51,163 bases of DNA, taken from assembly GCA_016936555.1 (NCBI GenBank), contig JAFGXR010000035.1:1-51163 (forward strand), in the 5' to 3' direction. A program made the position numbers and the translations under genes. The notes under the pieces are model-generated. The model ran no database searches and was not told the origin of the DNA. It worked only from the letters and a program-made list of their open reading frames with translations. Every line of letters starts with the position of its first letter. Position 1 is the stretch's first letter. Below, piece by piece: positions 7,304-15,867 of this stretch. Source of the stretch: Spirochaetales bacterium (lineage in GTDB: Bacteria > Spirochaetota > Spirochaetia > DSM-2461).

Positions 7304-8325
7304 TATTTATACTCTTCAATCGTCCATTTGATGACTTCATATGCATTGTCTGTCATGTTGATGAACTTGGCGGGATCAAGGACCTGAGAACCGATCCGCA
7401 CTTCGTAGTGAAGGTGTGGTCCGTCGGATAAACCGGAGTTACCCATCGTTCCGATGACATCCCCCTGTTTCACTTCCTGACCTTCTTTGACAACAATCGT
7501 CTGCATATGGGCGTATTTCGTATCAAAACCGTATTTGTGCTGAATGACAAGATAATGACCGAATCCGCTTTTTTCATAGTCGACCAGCGTTACCTTGCCG
7601 TTTGCTGTCGCGACGATGGGCTGGCCCATCCCGTATCCCAGATCGAGCCCTTTATGAAGATACCATTCTCCGGTAAAAGGATGAATGGCGGGGCCGTAGG
7701 GATTTGTAACCCTTCCCCGCACTCCTTTGAGAGGCCAGAGAGTGGGTATATCGGTTAAAAGAGCTTTCTGTGAGAGCAGCACTTCGGTGATTTCATTAAG
7801 AGGCTCTATTGAATTATCGAGAGCCATACTGAGCTTTTTCAGGTCTCCCACTTCATTGTTGGAATTACTGTCTGTTTCTATCATATTGACGAAATCGGAA
7901 AGGTCTCCCTGGGAACGCGCCAGTGACTCATTGGCACTACTGTCTATGCCCAGAGAGGTGAGAGTCTTACTCAGTGTCTCGTTGAATGATCCGGCGACTT
8001 TCATCAGAGAGTCAATCTCCTCCCTGACGACTTCCAGACTCGCTTCGCTGTTCCGAAGACTGCTCCGGCTTGCCATGAGCTGCTGCCGGTTTCCTGTAAA
8101 ATGTGTGGAAAACCAGAAAAAAGACCCCAGCAGGGACAGAACAAGAAGCCCGGAAAAAACAAGAGTAAAGAGAGATATCTGAATATTTACGACTCTTTCT
8201 TCTGAATGGGGAATGAACATGACTGTCAGTTTCCGTCGTCCCGCTTTGATAAAGCGGATAAAAAAATTATCCCGACGGCCGGTCATGGAAAGGAGATTAT
8301 CGCCCTTTTTCTTTTTATCCCTCAT
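7303..8325 (-). CDS. Membrane-anchored M23 (LytM) family peptidase
   Basis: The 340-residue protein has a basic cytoplasmic N-terminus, one transmembrane helix (about 48-72), a periplasmic helical/coiled region (about 80-195) and a LytM/peptidase M23 domain (about 205-330). The zinc-binding residues are seen in HKGLDLG (H and D) and HLHYEV (HxH), and the catalytic His region in YAHM. Such enzymes cut peptide cross-links of peptidoglycan, and since all ligands are present this one should be active. It heads the operon with a bactofilin that overlaps its stop codon, the arrangement of cell-shape modules. A promoter is predicted at 8393-8420. The binding site is weak (AGGAT 11 bases before the ATG). 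A later in-frame ATG (residue 14) is possible but has none. Confidence 0.94.
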   Translation of the reverse strand: MRDKKKKGDNLLSMTGRRDNFFIRFIKAGRRKLTVMFIPHSEERVVNIQISLFTLVFSGLLVLSLLGSFFWFSTHFTGNRQQLMASRSSLRNSEASLEVVREEIDSLMKVAGSFNETLSKTLTSLGIDSSANESLARSQGDLSDFVNMIETDSNSNNEVGDLKKLSMALDNSIEPLNEITEVLLSQKALLTDIPTLWPLKGVRGRVTNPYGPAIHPFTGEWYLHKGLDLGYGMGQPIVATANGKVTLVDYEKSGFGHYLVIQHKYGFDTKYAHMQTIVVKEGQEVKQGDVIGTMGNSGLSDGPHLHYEVRIGSQVLDPAKFINMTDNAYEVIKWTIEEYK

Positions 8326-8392
8326 GGTTTTTATATCCTGATCGCATTTAAGATGCTCGCATGTGTTTATATTATTTTTTCGGCACTTGGAT

Positions 8393-8420
8393 TTTATACC
8401 ATAATAGCATATTTAAGCAA
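8393..8420 (-). promoter_or_regulatory. Predicted promoter of the M23-bactofilin-yaaR-ricT operon
   Basis: On the minus strand TTGCTT (8415-8420) and TATAAA (8393-8398) are 16 bases apart, about 65 bases before the M23 start codon. On the plus strand of the same intergenic region, TTGGCT (8462-8467) and TGATAC (8486-8491) could serve TatD. Confidence 0.6.
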
Positions 8421-8534
8421 GATTATCCCATCTTTTACCAATTAAGTCAAATTTAATAGTATTGGCTCTGTACAACCCTGCTTTTTGATACGATAATGTG
8501 GGCATCATCCATTTTTATTAATAAGCGGTACAAT

Positions 8535-9314
8535 ATGAATTATTTTGATACTCACGCTCATATCGGGCTGATACATGAAGACCCGATCGAACAGTTACTC
8601 ATAGTAAAAGAAGCAGCCAGAGAAGGTGTCAAAGGCATAATAAGCATCTGCAACAACCTGAGGGATTTCCCCGAGATATACGATAACCTGTCCTCCGCCT
8701 CCAATGTCTATTTCAGTGCCGGAGTTTCTCCTTCGGAAGTGGACCATCCCGGAAAAGACTGGCAGTATGTTCTGACGAGTTTCCTGAAACAAAACAAAGT
8801 CGTGGCCTTAGGAGAAACCGGTCTCGATTACTATAAAAAATACGGCGACAAAAACTCCCAGGTCGAGCTGTTTATCCAGCAGCTCGAAATTGCGGATCAT
8901 TATGATCTTCCCGTCATCATACACAACAGAAACGCGGGAGACGATATTCTCGATATCCTCAAAACCAAACTTCCCGGCCGGGGCGGTGTTCTGCACTGTT
9001 TCTCTGAAGACTGGGGATTCGCGAAAAAGGCTCTGAGTCTTCACGACAACCTCTATATTTCCTTCGCAGGGAATCTGACATATAAAAATGCCAAGAACCT
9101 TCATGAAACGGTAGCCAATATGCCGCTTGAAAGAATTGTCATAGAAAGCGAAAGCCCTTTTATGATTCCCGCTGAACACCGCGGAAAAAGAAATAAACCC
9201 AAATATCTCCCCTCGACAGCTGATTTTGTAGCCCAGATAAGGGATACAGACCTTGAAACGATTTGCGAAAGCCTTTATGAAAACTCATTGAAACTATTCA
9301 ACATCAATGGTTAA
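8535..9314 (+). CDS. TatD family metal-dependent hydrolase (putative DNase)
   Basis: The 259-residue protein is a TatD-type TIM-barrel hydrolase. The motifs in order are HAH at residues 7-9, the metal-bridging Glu in ALGETGLDYY, His in VIIHNR and His in VLHCFSE. The last metal-ligand motif, normally ETD(S/A)P, reads ESESPF, so the usual Asp is a Glu. E. coli homologues act as 3'-5' DNases and in D-Tyr-tRNA or peptide quality control, and the exact role is unclear. I chose the ATG at 8535 because the protein family starts right before the HAH motif; an upstream ATG at 8496 would add 13 unrelated residues and overlaps the likely promoter. The last 8 bases overlap dusB. Confidence 0.92.
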   Translation: MNYFDTHAHIGLIHEDPIEQLLIVKEAAREGVKGIISICNNLRDFPEIYDNLSSASNVYFSAGVSPSEVDHPGKDWQYVLTSFLKQNKVVALGETGLDYYKKYGDKNSQVELFIQQLEIADHYDLPVIIHNRNAGDDILDILKTKLPGRGGVLHCFSEDWGFAKKALSLHDNLYISFAGNLTYKNAKNLHETVANMPLERIVIESESPFMIPAEHRGKRNKPKYLPSTADFVAQIRDTDLETICESLYENSLKLFNING

Positions 9315-10320
9315 TAAGAAGAATTTATATAAACCTGTCAGAATAGGAAAACTGGAGGTGCCGGGAAATCTTTTTCTGGCACCTCTTGCCGGTTATACGG
9401 ACCGGGCTTTCCGCAGAATCTCCCGGGAAATGGGAGCCGATTTCACCTATACGGAAATGATCTCATCTGAAGCGGTCGTCAGAGGGAATGACAAGACTCT
9501 CGATCTGGCTCAAAGGGCGCCGAATGAAGAAATCTACGGCATTCAGATCTTCTCGGGAAATGCCGAGTCAGCTGCCGGTTCGCTGGAAAAGCTGCTCCCC
9601 TTCAGACCGTCGGTCATAGATCTGAACTGCGGCTGTCCCGTGCCCAAGATCATCAAATCCGGTGCCGGATCGGCCCTGATGCAGACTCCGGAAAAGATCC
9701 GGGAGATAGTCAAAGCGCTGACTTCCATAACCGACATTCCCGTAACCGTTAAAATCCGATCGGGATGGACTTCCGACACAATCAACTATCTCCATGCGGC
9801 TGAAATGGCACTTGAGGGGGGAGCGGCTCTCATATCAATCCATCCTCGCACGAGATCCCAGTACTACAGCGGAAAATCGGACTGGTCCTGCATAAAAAAT
9901 CTCAAAGAGGAATTCGATGTTCCTGTAATCGGTTCGGGAGATCTCTACACCGGAGAAGATGCGGCCAGGATGCTCGAAGAAACGGGATGCGACGGAGTAA
10001 TGTTCGCCCGTGGCGCTATGGGAAACCCTTTCATCTTTTCAGAAGCGAAAGCAGTACTGAACGGAGAAATCTGGACCGGCCCGTCCGAAGAGGAAAAAGT
10101 GGAAGCGGCTTTCCGCCATTTCGATTACGCTGTCGAATACACCGGGGAAGCATCGGCCGTCAAGGAAATGAGAAAGCATCTCTGCGCTTATACGAAGGGG
10201 ATCCAGGGCGGTTCGGCTTTTCGGAACAGGATTGTACACGGTACATCGGTTCGGGAATACAAAGAAATGTTTGAAGAGTTTCTAAAGAATTTGAGGGAAA
10301 ATTCCGGAGATGGGATATAG
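9307..10320 (+). CDS. dusB: tRNA-dihydrouridine synthase B
   Basis: The 337-residue flavoprotein reduces uridine to dihydrouridine in tRNA D-loops using NADPH and FMN. The N-terminal TIM barrel has the DusB hallmarks: LFLAPLAGYTDRAFRR, the catalytic cysteine in DLNCGCPVPKI, and VTVKIRSGW, IHPRTRSQYYSG and GVMFARGAMGNPFIF for FMN and substrate binding. The C-terminal helical domain covers about 245-330. The start overlaps the tatD end by 8 bases (ATGGTTAA), so the two are coupled. DusB genes commonly precede regulatory genes such as fis or, as here, a DksA-like factor. Confidence 0.95.
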   Translation: MVNKKNLYKPVRIGKLEVPGNLFLAPLAGYTDRAFRRISREMGADFTYTEMISSEAVVRGNDKTLDLAQRAPNEEIYGIQIFSGNAESAAGSLEKLLPFRPSVIDLNCGCPVPKIIKSGAGSALMQTPEKIREIVKALTSITDIPVTVKIRSGWTSDTINYLHAAEMALEGGAALISIHPRTRSQYYSGKSDWSCIKNLKEEFDVPVIGSGDLYTGEDAARMLEETGCDGVMFARGAMGNPFIFSEAKAVLNGEIWTGPSEEEKVEAAFRHFDYAVEYTGEASAVKEMRKHLCAYTKGIQGGSAFRNRIVHGTSVREYKEMFEEFLKNLRENSGDGI

Positions 10321-10352
10321 GAGTCGGGAGCTTTCCATGCTTCTGTAGGATT

Positions 10353-10694
10353 ATGACTGATACTGATCTTGTACAATTCAGGACACTTATCGAGAAAGAG
10401 ATTGAAGAGATTCTGAGCCGAATGCCTTTTCTCAGGGAGGAGGCGAAGGGGAATCCCTACAGCTGCAGTATCGGGAAGGTGAGCTGGATGGATTCCCAGA
10501 ATGATAAAGGGATAAGTGAACAGCTTTTAAGAGAGAGCAAGCTCCGGCTGGAAAAACTGAGGAATGCCCAGATGAGAATCGGAAACGGTACCTACGGATC
10601 GTGTATCCGCTGTGGAAATCCGATAGCTCCGGGACGCCTCAAGATTGTTCCCGAAGCGTTACTCTGCATTGTCTGCGCGGAAAAGAAGAAGTGA
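10353..10694 (+). CDS. DksA/TraR family C4 zinc-finger protein
   Basis: The 113-residue protein consists of an N-terminal helical coiled-coil (about 1-75) and a C-terminal DksA/TraR zinc finger with CIRCG and CIVC (four Cys). Members bind RNA polymerase in the secondary channel and modulate the response to ppGpp or stress. The tip of the coiled coil has DSQNDKG; E. coli DksA has a D-x-x-D pair there, so the acidic tip is only partly conserved. The gene starts 32 bases after dusB with a TAGGA site and ends 3 bases from the convergent Nudix gene, without a terminator between them. Confidence 0.9.
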   Translation: MTDTDLVQFRTLIEKEIEEILSRMPFLREEAKGNPYSCSIGKVSWMDSQNDKGISEQLLRESKLRLEKLRNAQMRIGNGTYGSCIRCGNPIAPGRLKIVPEALLCIVCAEKKK

Positions 10695-10697
10695 TTC

Positions 10698-11204
10698 CTA
10701 CTGACTTAGATTTTCCAGAAAAAGAATCTCTCTTTTCGTCCATCTCGGCGGTGAGGGGTTATCCCTGATTACAGCCCGGTTCAGCTCCAGCGCTTTCCGG
10801 GGTTCCATCCAGACAGGTGTCATTTCCAACTTGCTTTCGTAATCATCGAGATTCTGTGCCGACGGCTCTCCTTTTTCAATCTCGCAGGCAAAATAATGAG
10901 AGTTCATCTGAAAGTAATCCAATTCCGGCTCTTTTGCCTGAAAAAATTCTGTTATTAATGCAATTTCGCTCCCCACAGCTGAAAGTGAATATCCGCTTTC
11001 TTCCAGGATTTCGCGCCGGAGAGCCTCTTCCCGATCTTCCCCGGTTTCTATACCGCCACCGGGTAATTTATAGTCACCGTTTTTGGGGGAATGGATGAAC
11101 AGAGCCTTATCACCTTTCCTGATATAGGCTCTGACAGCTTCTCTGATGAAACTTTTCCCCTGTAGGTTCAGAGAGTTCTGATGGTGCAGTTTCAGTTCTA
11201 TCAT
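10698..11204 (-). CDS. Nudix hydrolase
   Basis: The 168-residue protein has a complete Nudix box (GGGIETGEDREEALRREI then LEESGY, about residues 50-72), the metal-binding motif for hydrolysis of nucleoside diphosphate-linked compounds. The substrate cannot be read from the sequence. It has an N-terminal strand (LHHQNSLNL) and a C-terminal extension. The ATG at 11204 follows a GGAG site by 9 bases; an ATG at 11212 is too close to it. It stands alone between convergent dksA-like and upstream leuB, and the 100 bases between it and leuB hold no gene. Confidence 0.93.
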   Translation of the reverse strand: MIELKLHHQNSLNLQGKSFIREAVRAYIRKGDKALFIHSPKNGDYKLPGGGIETGEDREEALRREILEESGYSLSAVGSEIALITEFFQAKEPELDYFQMNSHYFACEIEKGEPSAQNLDDYESKLEMTPVWMEPRKALELNRAVIRDNPSPPRWTKREILFLENLSQ

Positions 11205-11305
11205 TCTGCATGACTCCTATGAGGACTCTATTATCGAACGGTCGACATGGGAAGTAAAAAAGAGACAGGAGAGATCCCATCCCTTTTTAATATTATATCT
11301 GTAAG

Positions 11306-12367
11306 CTATATATTTGAACTGATAAGATCACCCATCATAGATGTGCTGATGATCTCATCGCCCGCTTTTGCGATATCACCGGTTCTGTGTCCGTCGGCAA
11401 TAACTTTATCGACAGCTTTCCTGATAGCCGATGCCGCATCGACTTTTCCGAATGATGTTTCAAGCATCATGGCAAGCGACAGGATCTGGGCGATGGGGTT
11501 GGCTTTTCCCTGTCCCGCTATATCGGGAGCACTTCCGCCCGCCGGCTCGTAAAGGCTGATTTCCGCCCCGAGCGACGCTGAGGGGAGCATTCCCAGAGAT
11601 CCGCAGATGGCCGCTGATTCATCGGAAAGAATATCTCCGAAAAGATTCGATGTCAGAATAACGTCGAACTGAAGAGGATTGAGCATAAGCTGCATGGCCG
11701 CGTTGTCCACATACATATGCACCAGTTCCACTTCGGGATATTCCCTGTGCACTTCAATAACGACTTTTCTCCAGAGCTTGGAACTGGACAGAACATTGGC
11801 TTTGTCGACCGATGTGACTTTGCCCCGTCTCATTTTAGCCTGCTGGAAAGCCACATGGGCTATCTGCTCCACCTGCTCCCTCGTGTAGATCATCGTGTCG
11901 AAAGCTTCTTCATCGGTCAGCTTCTTGGGCTGTCCGAAATAGATCCCGTGAGCCAGTTCCCTGACGGTCAGCAGGTCGACTTTCCCCGAAAGGACTTTGG
12001 GGGAAAGAGGCGAACTCTCCTTCAGCTCTTCGTAAACCACGGCAGGCCTCAGATTGATGTAGAGGCTGAGCAGTTTTCTCAAAGCCAGAAGGCCTCCCAG
12101 CTCGGGAGTCAGCTCCGGGGCGAGATTGTCCCATTTGGGACCGCCGATGCTTCCCAGCAGGACTGCTTTTGAACCGAGCGCCAGTTTTTTCGTCTCTTCG
12201 GGCAGAGGATGGCCGGTCGCATCGATCGCCGCGCCTCCGATCAGTCCTTTTTCGATTTCAAGTTTGAATCCGTATTTGTCTTCTACCTTGCGGAGCACTT
12301 TCAGAGCTTCTTCCATAACTTCCGGGCCGATTCCGTCTCCCGGTAATACTGCGATTTTATCTGCCAT
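11306..12367 (-). CDS. leuB: 3-isopropylmalate dehydrogenase
   Basis: This NAD-dependent dehydrogenase oxidises and decarboxylates 3-isopropylmalate in leucine biosynthesis. The family motifs are [17 protein letters not shown] at the start, [11 protein letters not shown], the substrate-binding arginines ([15 protein letters not shown] and [11 protein letters not shown]), SVDKANVL, and DILSDESA and [12 protein letters not shown] at the NAD-binding site. I use the second ATG (12367, 353 residues) because the AAGGAA site fits its spacing better than the ATG at 12376, which would add three residues. It follows leuA by about 23 bases in a leuAB operon; leuC and leuD are not in the window. Confidence 0.96.
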   Translation of the reverse strand: MADKIAVLPGDGIGPEVMEEALKVLRKVEDKYGFKLEIEKGLIGGAAIDATGHPLPEETKKLALGSKAVLLGSIGGPKWDNLAPELTPELGGLLALRKLLSLYINLRPAVVYEELKESSPLSPKVLSGKVDLLTVRELAHGIYFGQPKKLTDEEAFDTMIYTREQVEQIAHVAFQQAKMRRGKVTSVDKANVLSSSKLWRKVVIEVHREYPEVELVHMYVDNAAMQLMLNPLQFDVILTSNLFGDILSDESAAICGSLGMLPSASLGAEISLYEPAGGSAPDIAGQGKANPIAQILSLAMMLETSFGKVDAASAIRKAVDKVIADGHRTGDIAKAGDEIISTSMMGDLISSNI

Positions 12368-12390
12368 GTTTTTCATTTCCTTTATGATGA

Positions 12391-14082
12391 TTATTCCATT
12401 TTATCCATGCGGTCCAGCGCACAGAGAAGCGCTTTCAGAGAAGCGCCGTTGATACTGGGATCGACTCCGACTCCGAAGCATCCTTTTCCCTCTTTATCGA
12501 CCATCTGAATATAAGCAACGGCCTGGGAATCGGCACCTTCCGACAGAGCATGCTCGCTGTAGGAACTGAGCCTCACTCCCTCTTCCAGATGACCGGAATC
12601 GATGAGCGCATGAAAGAACGCGTCGATAGGACCGTTCCCGTGTCCCGACATCTCGAATCTCTCGCCTCTTTCTTCCATATTGGCAATAATTTCAACAGTA
12701 TTGTGAAGATCTGTTTTATCATCATCGTCCAGTTCGGCATTGATTTTGTATTTATGGAGCTTCAGCCTCCTGTCTTTGCTAAGATATTCGTTGCTGAAAA
12801 CCTGATAGATCTCATCGCCTTTGAGCTCGTCTCCTCTCTCATCGGTTATCTTCTGAATAATGGCGCTGAACTCGGGATGCATGGCCTTGGGAAGTTTGAG
12901 ACCGTACTGATCTTCCAGAACAAAAGCCACCCCCCCTTTGCCGGACTGGCTGTTGATCCGGATGATAGCTTCATACTCTCTCTGGAGATCCGCCGGTTCG
13001 ATGGGCAGATAGGGAAGATCCCAGATCTTGCTGTCCGATTTCTTATAGCGTTCAAGCCCTTTTCTTATGGCGTCCTGATGGGAGCCGGAGAAAGCCGTAT
13101 AGACCAGCTCTCCCGCATAGGGGTGACGGGGAGGAACTATCATTTTGGTACATCTCTCGTAAACCTCGATAAGCCTGTTGATGTCACTGAAATCCAGTTC
13201 GGGATCAATCCCCTGGGAATAAAGGTTCATTGCCAGGGTTATGATATCCACATTTCCGGTTCTCTCTCCGTTACCGAAGAGTGTCCCTTCGACACGGTCC
13301 GCGCCGGCGAGAAGCCCCAGCTCGGATGCTGCGGCTCCGGTACCCCGGTCATTGTGAGTGTGGAGGCTGATGATCAGGTGCTCTCTTCTGCTGATGTTCC
13401 GGCACATCCATTCGATCTGATCGGCATAGATATTGGGAAGAGACATCTCCACCGTGGCGGGAAGATTTATTATCAGTTTATTCTTTTCATCGGGATCGAT
13501 CACATCAATGACGGCATCGCAGATCTCTTTGGCGAAATCCAGTTCCGTTCCCGTAAAACTCTCGGGAGAGTATTCATAGCGGATTTCCGTATCGTTGTGT
13601 TTCGACGCGATCTCTTTGATGAGCTTCGCCCCTTCCACGGCGATCTCGATGATCTCCTCTCGGCTTTTATTGAAAACCACATCTCTCTGAACGGTTGAAG
13701 TGGAGTTGTAGAAATGGATAATGGCTTTTTTTGCCCCTTTTATGGCTTCAAAAGACCGCTCTATGAGATGCGCTCTCGACTGGGTGAGAATCTGAACCGT
13801 AACATCGTCGGGGATTCTGCCCTCATCGATAAGACGTCTTAAAAACTCGAATTCCGTTTCCGAAGCGGAAGGAAAACCGACTTCGATTTCTTTGAACCCC
13901 AGGGACAGGAGTAGTTCAAACATTTCAATCTTTTCCTCAACACTCATGGGAACCGGCAGGGCCTGATTACCGTCGCGTAGATCCACACTGCACCAGCCCG
14001 GCGCTTTTGTGATTGATTTGTCTGGCCATTGCCGATCGGGAAGACCGACAGGCTTGAATGCTCTGTACTTCCTGTAATTCAT
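12391..14082 (-). CDS. leuA: 2-isopropylmalate synthase, long form
   Basis: The 563-residue enzyme condenses acetyl-CoA with 2-oxoisovalerate, the committed step of leucine synthesis. The catalytic HMGL-like TIM barrel (about 30-310) shows the active-site [11 protein letters not shown], the [11 protein letters not shown] metal motif and [11 protein letters not shown]. The linker and C-terminal leucine-sensing domain (about 435-563, with [17 protein letters not shown]) are complete, so feedback inhibition by leucine is expected. The sequence resembles the long actinobacterial/yeast-like class (LeuA type 2) more than the short LeuA of E. coli. The AGGAGA site sits 7 bases before the ATG. It is preceded by an unusually long non-coding region (14083-14615). 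Confidence 0.96.
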   Translation of the reverse strand: MNYRKYRAFKPVGLPDRQWPDKSITKAPGWCSVDLRDGNQALPVPMSVEEKIEMFELLLSLGFKEIEVGFPSASETEFEFLRRLIDEGRIPDDVTVQILTQSRAHLIERSFEAIKGAKKAIIHFYNSTSTVQRDVVFNKSREEIIEIAVEGAKLIKEIASKHNDTEIRYEYSPESFTGTELDFAKEICDAVIDVIDPDEKNKLIINLPATVEMSLPNIYADQIEWMCRNISRREHLIISLHTHNDRGTGAAASELGLLAGADRVEGTLFGNGERTGNVDIITLAMNLYSQGIDPELDFSDINRLIEVYERCTKMIVPPRHPYAGELVYTAFSGSHQDAIRKGLERYKKSDSKIWDLPYLPIEPADLQREYEAIIRINSQSGKGGVAFVLEDQYGLKLPKAMHPEFSAIIQKITDERGDELKGDEIYQVFSNEYLSKDRRLKLHKYKINAELDDDDKTDLHNTVEIIANMEERGERFEMSGHGNGPIDAFFHALIDSGHLEEGVRLSSYSEHALSEGADSQAVAYIQMVDKEGKGCFGVGVDPSINGASLKALLCALDRMDKME

Positions 14083-14109
14083 AATGTATCTCCTGTCTTT
14101 TAAGGGTGT

Positions 14110-14180
14110 CCTCTTTTCTTTTTATAAAGAAGAAGATGCGATATTCGCTGTCCTCTCAAAATAATGAATGAGAAAAGAGG
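14110..14180. repeat. 10-bp inverted repeat before leuA
   Basis: CCTCTTTTCT at 14110-14119 is the exact complement of AGAAAAGAGG at 14171-14180. A shorter CCTCT/AGAGG pairing inside could compete with it. It may be an operator around the leuA promoter or part of a leader structure; the sequence does not decide which. Confidence 0.5.
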
Positions 14181-14527
14181 CGTCCAAACTTTTATCACAT
14201 TATTTTTGAACAGAGCTTTTTTGTCCAGTTTAAAGGCACGTTTTTTTAAAAATACTTATGTCTTTGAAGTATTTGTTAAGAAAATAAAAGATCAATCGGT
14301 TTTGTTCATGAAAAATCATGCTTCTGAAAAAACTCTCTACGTTTTTCGGAGTGAAAAACAATTGACTCCCCAGCTGTCGGCTATAATTGTCAACAAGGGG
14401 ATATATATAAGGAAAAAAATATTCTCAGAGGCGGTGTTAATCAAACCCGACCGCTGATTTGCCGCACAATGGATAATTATGCCTGTTCCCGCCCCGGCAG
14501 GCCCGTGCTGCTCTCTGGTTGAATACA

Positions 14528-14551
14528 CAAGCCTCCTTATTCGGAGGCTTG
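14528..14551 (-). terminator. Hairpin downstream of rlmB
   Basis: A perfect 9-bp stem (CAAGCCTCC with GGAGGCTTG) closes a 6-base loop about 65 bases after the rlmB stop. A clear T run is missing on both strands, so it is either a weak or Rho-assisted terminator or an RNA 3'-end stabiliser. Confidence 0.5.
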
Positions 14552-14615
14552 CAAAAGACTGTGATCATTGGAGAAGTTGTCCTTCTGTTAAAATGTATCA
14601 GATACTGTAATATGA

Positions 14616-15347
14616 TTACTTCCCGGACCAGTGCTGCCGCCTGGTTTCATACATTAGTATCCCCGCCGCAACGGAAACATTGAGAGAGTCGACATGACCT
14701 TCGGTAGGGATTTTTATAAAACCGTCGCAGTTTTCCCGGACGATCCGGCTCATGCCCGATCCTTCGCTTCCCATGACGATGGCCGTCCGGCCCTTCAGCT
14801 TGAGATCGTAACAGGCCTCCCCTTCCATATGGGCTCCGTAAATCCAGAATCCGCTTTCGCCGAGCTGTTTCATGGCCCGCGTCAGATTGGAGACCGTCGC
14901 CACGGGAACCCAGTTATTGGCACCTACGGAAACTTTGGAGACTACGGCGTTATCTGAAGCGGACCTCCTGGAAGGGACAATGACCAGATCGGCGTTGAAC
15001 TGATCGGCGGAACGGAGAATGGCCGCGTAATTGTGAACATCGGTAATCCCGTCCAGAATGACGACCAGGGCGTTATCTTTATCAAAAGTCCTTAGAAAGG
15101 AATCGAGATCCACATCGGTCGTCCCGCCTCCGATCCTTTTTCCGTAGAGGGCGAATCCCTTATGGCCGGGACATTTATTGTCCATTTCTTCGCCGCTGAT
15201 TGTTTCGACCCGAACCGACGCTTTCCCGGCAAGCTCTTTCAGCTGATCGATTCTCTTGTTTTTTCTGGAAAGGAACAGCGTCCCCTCGAAGTTCTTTTTT
15301 TTGAGGGCTTCCTCAACACCGTGAAAACCTGATATGTATTCGCTCAT
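14616..15347 (-). CDS. rlmB: 23S rRNA 2'-O-ribose methyltransferase RlmB (SpoU/TrmH family)
   Basis: The 243-residue protein is a SPOUT-class methyltransferase that methylates the 2'-OH of G2251 (E. coli numbering) in 23S rRNA. It has an N-terminal L30e-like substrate-binding domain (GFHGVEEALKKK, about 5-75) and the catalytic knot with motif 1 (VHNYAAILRSADQF, with the catalytic Arg), motif 2 (MGSEGSGMSRIV) and motif 3 (IPTEGHVDSLNVSVAAGILM). The start overlaps the upstream secreted-protein gene by 4 bases (ATGA). Related members methylate other sites, so the target assignment rests on overall similarity to RlmB. Confidence 0.93.
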   Translation of the reverse strand: MSEYISGFHGVEEALKKKNFEGTLFLSRKNKRIDQLKELAGKASVRVETISGEEMDNKCPGHKGFALYGKRIGGGTTDVDLDSFLRTFDKDNALVVILDGITDVHNYAAILRSADQFNADLVIVPSRRSASDNAVVSKVSVGANNWVPVATVSNLTRAMKQLGESGFWIYGAHMEGEACYDLKLKGRTAIVMGSEGSGMSRIVRENCDGFIKIPTEGHVDSLNVSVAAGILMYETRRQHWSGK

Positions 15348-15760
15348 TCCGATCCGTATTCCTTTATCTGATCAACCACTCCATCGTAGTCCGTATCCCT
15401 TTCATAGGATTTCATATACATTCCCTCGTAAAGATGGACCCATATATCTATTTTACCGTCTCCGTTTGAATCGAGTTCCTGCCTTTCCAGCCCTTCTTCG
15501 CCGTAAAAGTAATAAGTATCGATTGTCCCGTCCAGATCAAAATCGTATTCTTCGTAATCGGTCCGGCCTTCGGCATCAAAACGAATAACCCTGTCGATAA
15601 TTCCGTTGAAATCAGAATCGACTTCGATTTTCATATGGCCGTCGGCATAATCTTCTATCCACTTATCAGCCGCGCCGTCGTCATTCGTGTCATAGGCACT
15701 GACGGCCTGACAGACCAGGGGGGTAGATAGGAAAAATAAAAGATAGAGTACTTTTTTCAT
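15344..15760 (-). CDS. Secreted protein with five D-x-D-x-DG calcium-loop repeats
   Basis: The 138-residue protein begins with a signal peptide (MKKVLYLLFFLSTPLVCQA, cleavage near residue 20) and then consists almost entirely of five repeats of about 23 residues, each built as D-x-(N/D)-x-(D/N)-G-x-x-D (YDTNDDGAADKW, VDSDFNGIIDRV, YDFDLDGTIDTY, LDSNGDGKIDIW, RDTDYDGVVDQI). These loops match EF-hand-like or thrombospondin type 3-like calcium-binding loops. A stand-alone calcium-binding periplasmic protein is the simplest reading, and the partner is unknown. The end overlaps rlmB by 4 bases, a surprising pairing because rlmB is a cytoplasmic rRNA enzyme. Confidence 0.85.
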   Translation of the reverse strand: MKKVLYLLFFLSTPLVCQAVSAYDTNDDGAADKWIEDYADGHMKIEVDSDFNGIIDRVIRFDAEGRTDYEEYDFDLDGTIDTYYFYGEEGLERQELDSNGDGKIDIWVHLYEGMYMKSYERDTDYDGVVDQIKEYGSE

Positions 15761-15804
15761 ATTTACTGCACCTCAAGACTATTTTCGGCATCATGTGAAA
15801 TTCC

Positions 15805-15845
15805 TTGACAACATTAGATATTTAGATTATTTTCTAATTATCTAA
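15805..15845 (+). promoter_or_regulatory. sdpR promoter with overlapping palindromic operator
   Basis: TTGACA at 15805-15810 and TATTTT at 15828-15833 are 17 bases apart. A 32-base imperfect palindrome (15814-15845, 13 of 16 positions symmetric, ends TTAGATA and TATCTAA) covers the spacer, the -10 element and the start point. Such a site fits an ArsR-type repressor binding its own promoter. Confidence 0.8.
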
Positions 15846-15867
15846 AACAAATGACCGGGAGAAAAAG

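Larger units (their letters stand above)
14083..14615. other. Long non-coding region upstream of leuA
   Basis: This 533-base gap separates rlmB and leuA. Near leuA a promoter candidate on the minus strand is TTGGAC (14182-14187), 17 bases, TTATTT (14159-14164). I saw no leucine-rich leader peptide; the only short frame (ATG followed by 29 codons, ending near 14219) is not leucine-rich. I saw no T-box motif. A GC-rich patch (about 14480-14520) has short stems (GCCTG pairing with CAGGC) in otherwise AT-rich DNA. A plus-strand frame at 14164-14457 has no binding site and looks spurious. Confidence 0.5.

Noticed and set aside
12550-13698. 382-codon plus-strand frame opposite leuA
   Set aside because: leuA is unmistakable on the minus strand and the opposite frame is a shadow.
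14083-14220. Leucine-type attenuator peptide or T-box for leuA
   Set aside because: No short frame with clustered leucine codons and no recognisable T-box sequence was found on the minus strand.
14164-14457. 97-codon plus-strand frame in the leuA upstream region
   Set aside because: There is no Shine-Dalgarno, no recognisable domain and AT-driven composition.
14430-14530. Possible tRNA in the GC-rich patch
   Set aside because: A T-loop-like GGTTTGATTA can be seen, but the acceptor, D and anticodon stems cannot be formed.
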